Source of the DNA: Thermoguttaceae bacterium
Lineage (GTDB): Bacteria; Planctomycetota; Planctomycetia; Pirellulales; Thermoguttaceae
Length of the DNA: 64,000 bases
NCBI GenBank assembly: GCA_017447865.1
Contig: JAFSMO010000092.1
Span: 1 to 64,000, forward strand
Direction of reading: 5' to 3'
Shown: one piece after another, positions 60,994-64,000 of the stretch
How positions within the stretch are numbered: position 1 is the stretch's first letter
Layout: each line of letters begins with the position of its first letter
Translations under genes and position numbers: made by a program
The notes under the pieces: generated by a model
The model's input: the letters and a program-made list of their open reading frames with translations, nothing else
What the model was told of the DNA's origin: nothing
Databases searched by the model: none

Positions 60994-62115
60994 AGAGTGG
61001 TTAAGGGAAACCGTGACCCCCAATCAGGATGGGAATTCCCAACCCTTCAGGGGTTAAAAACGGAACCCTCTGCAAAAAACGCAGAACTCCAATAAATCGT
61101 CCTCGCAAGAGAAAATGGGAGACTTTTTTTCTCTTTTTCAGAAAATTTGGAAGAGGAAAAGGACGTTTCCCGACGATAAAATTTCAGGTGAAACCATCCG
61201 TGAAAACACCGAAACGCGGAGACGCTTCAAGTTTGACCGATTCAGACGGAGGAATTCCTCTGAGGCCCTGATGGATCAGCCCGTTACCCTTTTGGGCGTC
61301 TTTTCGGTAATTTGTCGCGATAAGTGACCGGGAGCCGTTCCCGTTTTACGTGATTTCACATTTTGCAGGTTCGACCCAAGCCTTCCTCAGTAAACCTTTT
61401 TTATATCTTCGTGCCAGGGTAAAACCGGCGTTTTTTCCTGGTTTGCTGAATGGTTGATGCGCTTTGGTCACAATGGGAAGTGAAAGGCCCCAGTAATTAG
61501 TACTTGTTTCGTAACTGTTGGTTGGATTTGGTCGGCCAGGCATCCACGGAGGTTAAAGGCTGCTCAGGCTGGCGATGATTAAGTGATGGAACCGATTTTT
61601 CCAATAAGGAGATTCCCCCATGACTTTCCAACGAGTTCGCTCCGGCCCAGGTTTGGCGGGGTACTGAATGGTTTCAGTATCCCGGATGAAATTTCCCTGT
61701 TTCATTCACTCAAACCAAAGGAGACCGAAAAAACTTTACTATTTATGGAATGTTTCGATTAGTTTCAATCGTAGGTCCTTTTCAGAGCAGCTGAACACTG
61801 CAGAAAAAACAGAAACCTTTGTGTGTGACGTGCCTTTATCGTCCCAGCTTTTTGCAATCACATTTCGGTAATTTATTTCCCTGTTCCTTGTAGGGTGCTC
61901 GATTTGAGCCGTAAACAGTTGGAAGTCCGAATAAAAAGGGGCCATTTCCCCTTGCAAGCTGCGGCAATAAATGCACGTCTCGAATTTTTAAAGTAAGTGA
62001 AAGTTTTAAGTTTCAAGTTTTCAGTCACTCAACCATCAACTGATAACTGAAAACTGACCACTGAAAACTTAATTCTGCCGAAAGCAGACCTCTGACCACT
62101 GACAAAACCGAAAAA
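60994..62115. other. 1.1-kb gene-free tract, possible non-coding RNA
   Basis: No supported protein gene. Short ORFs (for example 61346-61543 minus) show no family signature. AAGGAG at about 61603-61608 precedes a 15-codon ORF starting at ATG 61620, probably too short to matter. I looked for RNase P RNA, tmRNA, SRP and 6S RNA hallmarks and did not find them. An AAGTTTTCAGT...ACTGAAAACTT inverted repeat lies at 62015-62070, of the same kind as that at 24048-24093. The tract may be a structured RNA, a decayed gene or an intergenic repeat region. Confidence 0.5.
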
Positions 62116-63552
62116 ATGAGAAAGAAAAACTCCGCTCCTTTGATTATTTCCGTTTCAGGCCTTCGCGGGCAGGTGGGTTCTTCGCTCACGCCTGACGTCG
62201 TTCAGCGCTACATTTTCGCGTATGCTGAATTTTTGCGGCTTCAAAACCGCGAATCAGGCGGCGTGGAAGGAAAAACCATCCTCGTTTCGAACGACGGGCG
62301 TGAAAGCAGCGCGTGGATCACGGAAGAAGTGGAGCGCGGGTTCCGGGCCGGAGGCGTAAAAGTCCTGAATATTGGCGTCGCCGCCACCCCGACCACCGGT
62401 TTTCTCGTCAAGAAACTCGGCTTCCCGGCCGGCGTACAGATTTCCGCCAGCCACAATCCAAACCCCTGGAACGGGATCAAGCTCTTTAACGCCGATGGCC
62501 GCGTAATTCCCGCCGCCAGTGGAGAAAAGGTGAAGCGGTTCTACCACACACTCCTGGAGGAAGAATTCGTGATCGACGCCGAATTCGACAAACCGGACGA
62601 TGACGAGGAGCAGGAACTTCCGCCGAAGCTCCCGCCGGCCGAGGAGTTCCAGAAGCCGCACATCGACGCGATTTTGAAGCTGGTCGACGTGAAGGCAATC
62701 AAGAAGCGGAAATTCACGGTCCTGATCGACTCCAACCACGGCGCGGGCAGCGTTTTGGCCCCGGTCCTGATGAAGGCCCTGGGCTGCAAGCTCATTTTCT
62801 CGAACGCGAACGAAAAGCCGGACGGCAAATTCGTCCACACGCCGGAACCGATTGCGGAAAACCTGAAAGAAATCGGGATCCTGGTCCCGGGAAACAAAGC
62901 GGACGTGGGTTTCTGCCAGGACCCCGACGCGGACCGGCTGGCGATCCTGGCCGAGGACGGGTCGTACATCGGTGAGGAATGCACCGTGGCCCTCTGCGCG
63001 AAAGACGTTTTCCTCCAGGGAAACAAAGGCCCGGTCGTGACGAACTGCTCCACGAGCCAAATGACCCGCGACCTGTGCGCCGAGGCGGGCTGCGAGTACG
63101 CCATGACGCCGGTTGGCGAGGCGAACGTGGTCGATAAAATGATCGCCATGAACGCGATTTTCGGCGGTGAGGGAAACGGCGGACCGATCCACCCGCAAGT
63201 CGGTTTTGTGCGCGACAGTTTCCTCGGAATGGCGCTGGTGCTCGACCTGATGGCCCGCACCGGGAAGAAGGTTTCCGAACTGGCGGCAGAGCTTCCGCAG
63301 TACGCGATCTCCAAATCGAAAGTGAATTTTGAGCGCGAGCTGCTGGATTCGTTCTACGACGAACTGACGTTCAAGTACCCGGACGCGCAGGCGGACACGC
63401 AGGACGGTTTGCGTTTGGCGTGGGAGAAAAGCTGGATTCAGGTCCGGCCGAGCAACACGGAGCCGGTGATCCGGATCTTTGCCGAAGCCCCCACTCAAAA
63501 AGAGGCGGACAAACTGTGCAAAGCCGTGGTCAAACTGGCGAAGAATTTTTGA
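62116..63552 (+). CDS. glmM: Phosphohexomutase (glmM/phosphomannomutase family)
   Basis: A 478-residue alpha-D-phosphohexomutase. The phosphoserine is in GVQISASHNPNPWNG, metal-binding Asp residues are in DPDADRLAIL, the sugar-binding loop is GGEGNGGPI and the phosphate loop is RPSNTEPVIRIF. It isomerises glucosamine-6-P/-1-P (cell-wall precursors) or related hexose phosphates. GlmM is the most likely single role, but phosphomannomutase or phosphoglucomutase activity cannot be excluded. The ribosome-binding site is weak. Confidence 0.85.
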   Translation: MRKKNSAPLIISVSGLRGQVGSSLTPDVVQRYIFAYAEFLRLQNRESGGVEGKTILVSNDGRESSAWITEEVERGFRAGGVKVLNIGVAATPTTGFLVKKLGFPAGVQISASHNPNPWNGIKLFNADGRVIPAASGEKVKRFYHTLLEEEFVIDAEFDKPDDDEEQELPPKLPPAEEFQKPHIDAILKLVDVKAIKKRKFTVLIDSNHGAGSVLAPVLMKALGCKLIFSNANEKPDGKFVHTPEPIAENLKEIGILVPGNKADVGFCQDPDADRLAILAEDGSYIGEECTVALCAKDVFLQGNKGPVVTNCSTSQMTRDLCAEAGCEYAMTPVGEANVVDKMIAMNAIFGGEGNGGPIHPQVGFVRDSFLGMALVLDLMARTGKKVSELAAELPQYAISKSKVNFERELLDSFYDELTFKYPDAQADTQDGLRLAWEKSWIQVRPSNTEPVIRIFAEAPTQKEADKLCKAVVKLAKNF

Positions 63553-63587
63553 AAAATGGTGAATGAAAGGCCGGTGAATCTTTTAGC

Positions 63588-63926
63588 ATGAAATTTTTTG
63601 CAGTCGTTTTCCTCCTGGTTTGCTCCAACACGTTCATGCTTTTCGCGTGGTACTCGCACCTGAAAAACCTCCCGAACGCACCGATTTGGCAGGTCGTTCT
63701 GATTTCGTGGGGGATCGCCCTTTTCGAGTACATGCTCATGGTCCCCGCGAATCGGATCGGAAACAGTTTCCTGACGCTTTCGCAGCTGAAAATCCTTCAG
63801 GAAGCCATCACGCTGAGCGTTTTTGTCCCGTTTGCCCTTTTGTATATGCGGCGGCCGATCACGTGGAACTATTTGTGGGCCACGTTCTGCATTATAGGCG
63901 CGGTTTTTTTCATATTCCGTGAGTGA
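63588..63926 (+). CDS. DUF486 small membrane protein
   Basis: A 112-residue protein with four membrane helices (residues about 3-22, 34-54, 68-90, 93-110), ending FIFRE. The sequence 'WGIALFEYMLMVPANRIG' and 'LSQLKILQEAITLSVFVPFA' match the DUF486 (DMT-related) family. Function unknown. It lies 35 nt after the phosphohexomutase and 2 nt before the next gene, so it is probably in the same transcript. Confidence 0.85.
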   Translation: MKFFAVVFLLVCSNTFMLFAWYSHLKNLPNAPIWQVVLISWGIALFEYMLMVPANRIGNSFLTLSQLKILQEAITLSVFVPFALLYMRRPITWNYLWATFCIIGAVFFIFRE

Positions 63927-63928
63927 CC

Positions 63929-64000
63929 ATGAAAATTTACGACCGATTAGTCAAGCTCCTGCTTGTTGACGAGACCCAACTGCCGGACCTCACCAGTCTT
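63929..64000 (+). CDS. Start of a further gene (truncated by window end)
   Basis: An ORF open from ATG 63929 to the window edge (24 codons: MKIYDRLVKLLLVDETQLPD...). It starts 2 nt after the preceding stop, as in a tight operon. There is no ribosome-binding site apart from sequence within the upstream gene. Too short to identify. Confidence 0.5.
   Translation, partial: MKIYDRLVKLLLVDETQLPDLTSL

Noticed and set aside
61346..61543. 65-codon minus-strand ORF in the gene-free tract
   Set aside because: No ribosome-binding site, no known domain, and other frames in the same area are equally open.

Overview
The window is about 64 kb of chromosome, mostly of moderately high GC, from a Gram-negative-type bacterium. 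A planctomycete (PVC group) is the best guess, possibly a gut- or rumen-associated one. That guess rests on gene families rather than a marker gene: a DUF1207-like outer-membrane protein, a BatA-type N-terminal double-membrane protein, several 'RRxFL' twin-arginine-like secreted oxidoreductases and SGNH hydrolases, a secreted formylglycine-generating-enzyme-type protein, a Flp/Tad pilus locus and many short palindromic repeats. No rRNA or CRISPR array is present, and I recognised one tRNA (tRNA-Glu, UUC).

Layout. 1-3.4 kb: a large secreted glycosidase-like protein, a tiny ORF behind a perfect hairpin, and a small unknown gene. 3.6-9.6 kb: a compact (5,957 bp) integrative element inserted in the 3' end of tRNA-Glu. 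It carries a tyrosine integrase, a probable excisionase, a ParB-like protein, three small putative DNA-binding or replication proteins and two or three clusters of repeats, but no capsid or conjugation genes. 9.8-16.6 kb: pepF, part of a Flp/Tad pilus locus (cpaB, prepilin peptidase, three pilin-like genes) and typA. 16.7-25.3 kb: a UvrD-type helicase, a secreted beta-helix protein, a YkgJ cysteine-cluster protein, a TolC-family lipoprotein and the DUF1207-like protein. 25.5-31.2 kb: a stand-alone response regulator, a BatA/VWA membrane protein, rtcB and an SGNH hydrolase. 31.2-39.7 kb: two glycosyltransferases, iorB-iorA, groES-groEL, a GNAT acetyltransferase and fabI. 40-53 kb: pyruvate phosphate dikinase, a TylF-like methyltransferase, a Gfo/Idh/MocA oxidoreductase, an esterase, a GlpT/UhpT-like permease, rimO, an FAD oxidoreductase with its DUF1667 partner, a Tat-type cupin-like protein and dapA. 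53.5-64 kb: rfbD, a secreted unknown, a secreted FGE-family protein, a secreted TPR/coiled-coil/glycine-zipper protein, a 1.1 kb gene-free tract behind a consensus-like promoter, a phosphohexomutase (glmM-like), a DUF486 membrane protein and the start of a further gene.

The most unusual thing is the integrative element. The 13-bp attachment core lies inside the integrase reading frame. In the integrated state the integrase ends a few codons into the tRNA-Glu sequence. If the element is excised and circularised across the core, the integrase frame runs on without a stop into a 70-codon segment now stranded at the left end (a Cys-rich C-x2-C-x7-C-x2-H stretch plus a helix). That segment abuts an HTH gene with its own ribosome-binding site. 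The integrase C-terminus, and its coupling to the element's first operon, would therefore depend on whether the element is integrated. The element also replaces the tRNA's terminator with one encoded inside the integrase gene; the displaced original terminator is still visible at the left junction.

Other points of interest: a 35-38 aa cationic amphipathic peptide whose ribosome-binding site sits in a perfect 13-bp hairpin; three Flp pilins that all have Trp in place of the usual Tyr after the key Glu; a GroES with a Cys-rich N-terminal extension; and an FGE-type protein that keeps both catalytic-type cysteines and lies next to a coiled-coil protein with four 66-bp repeats.
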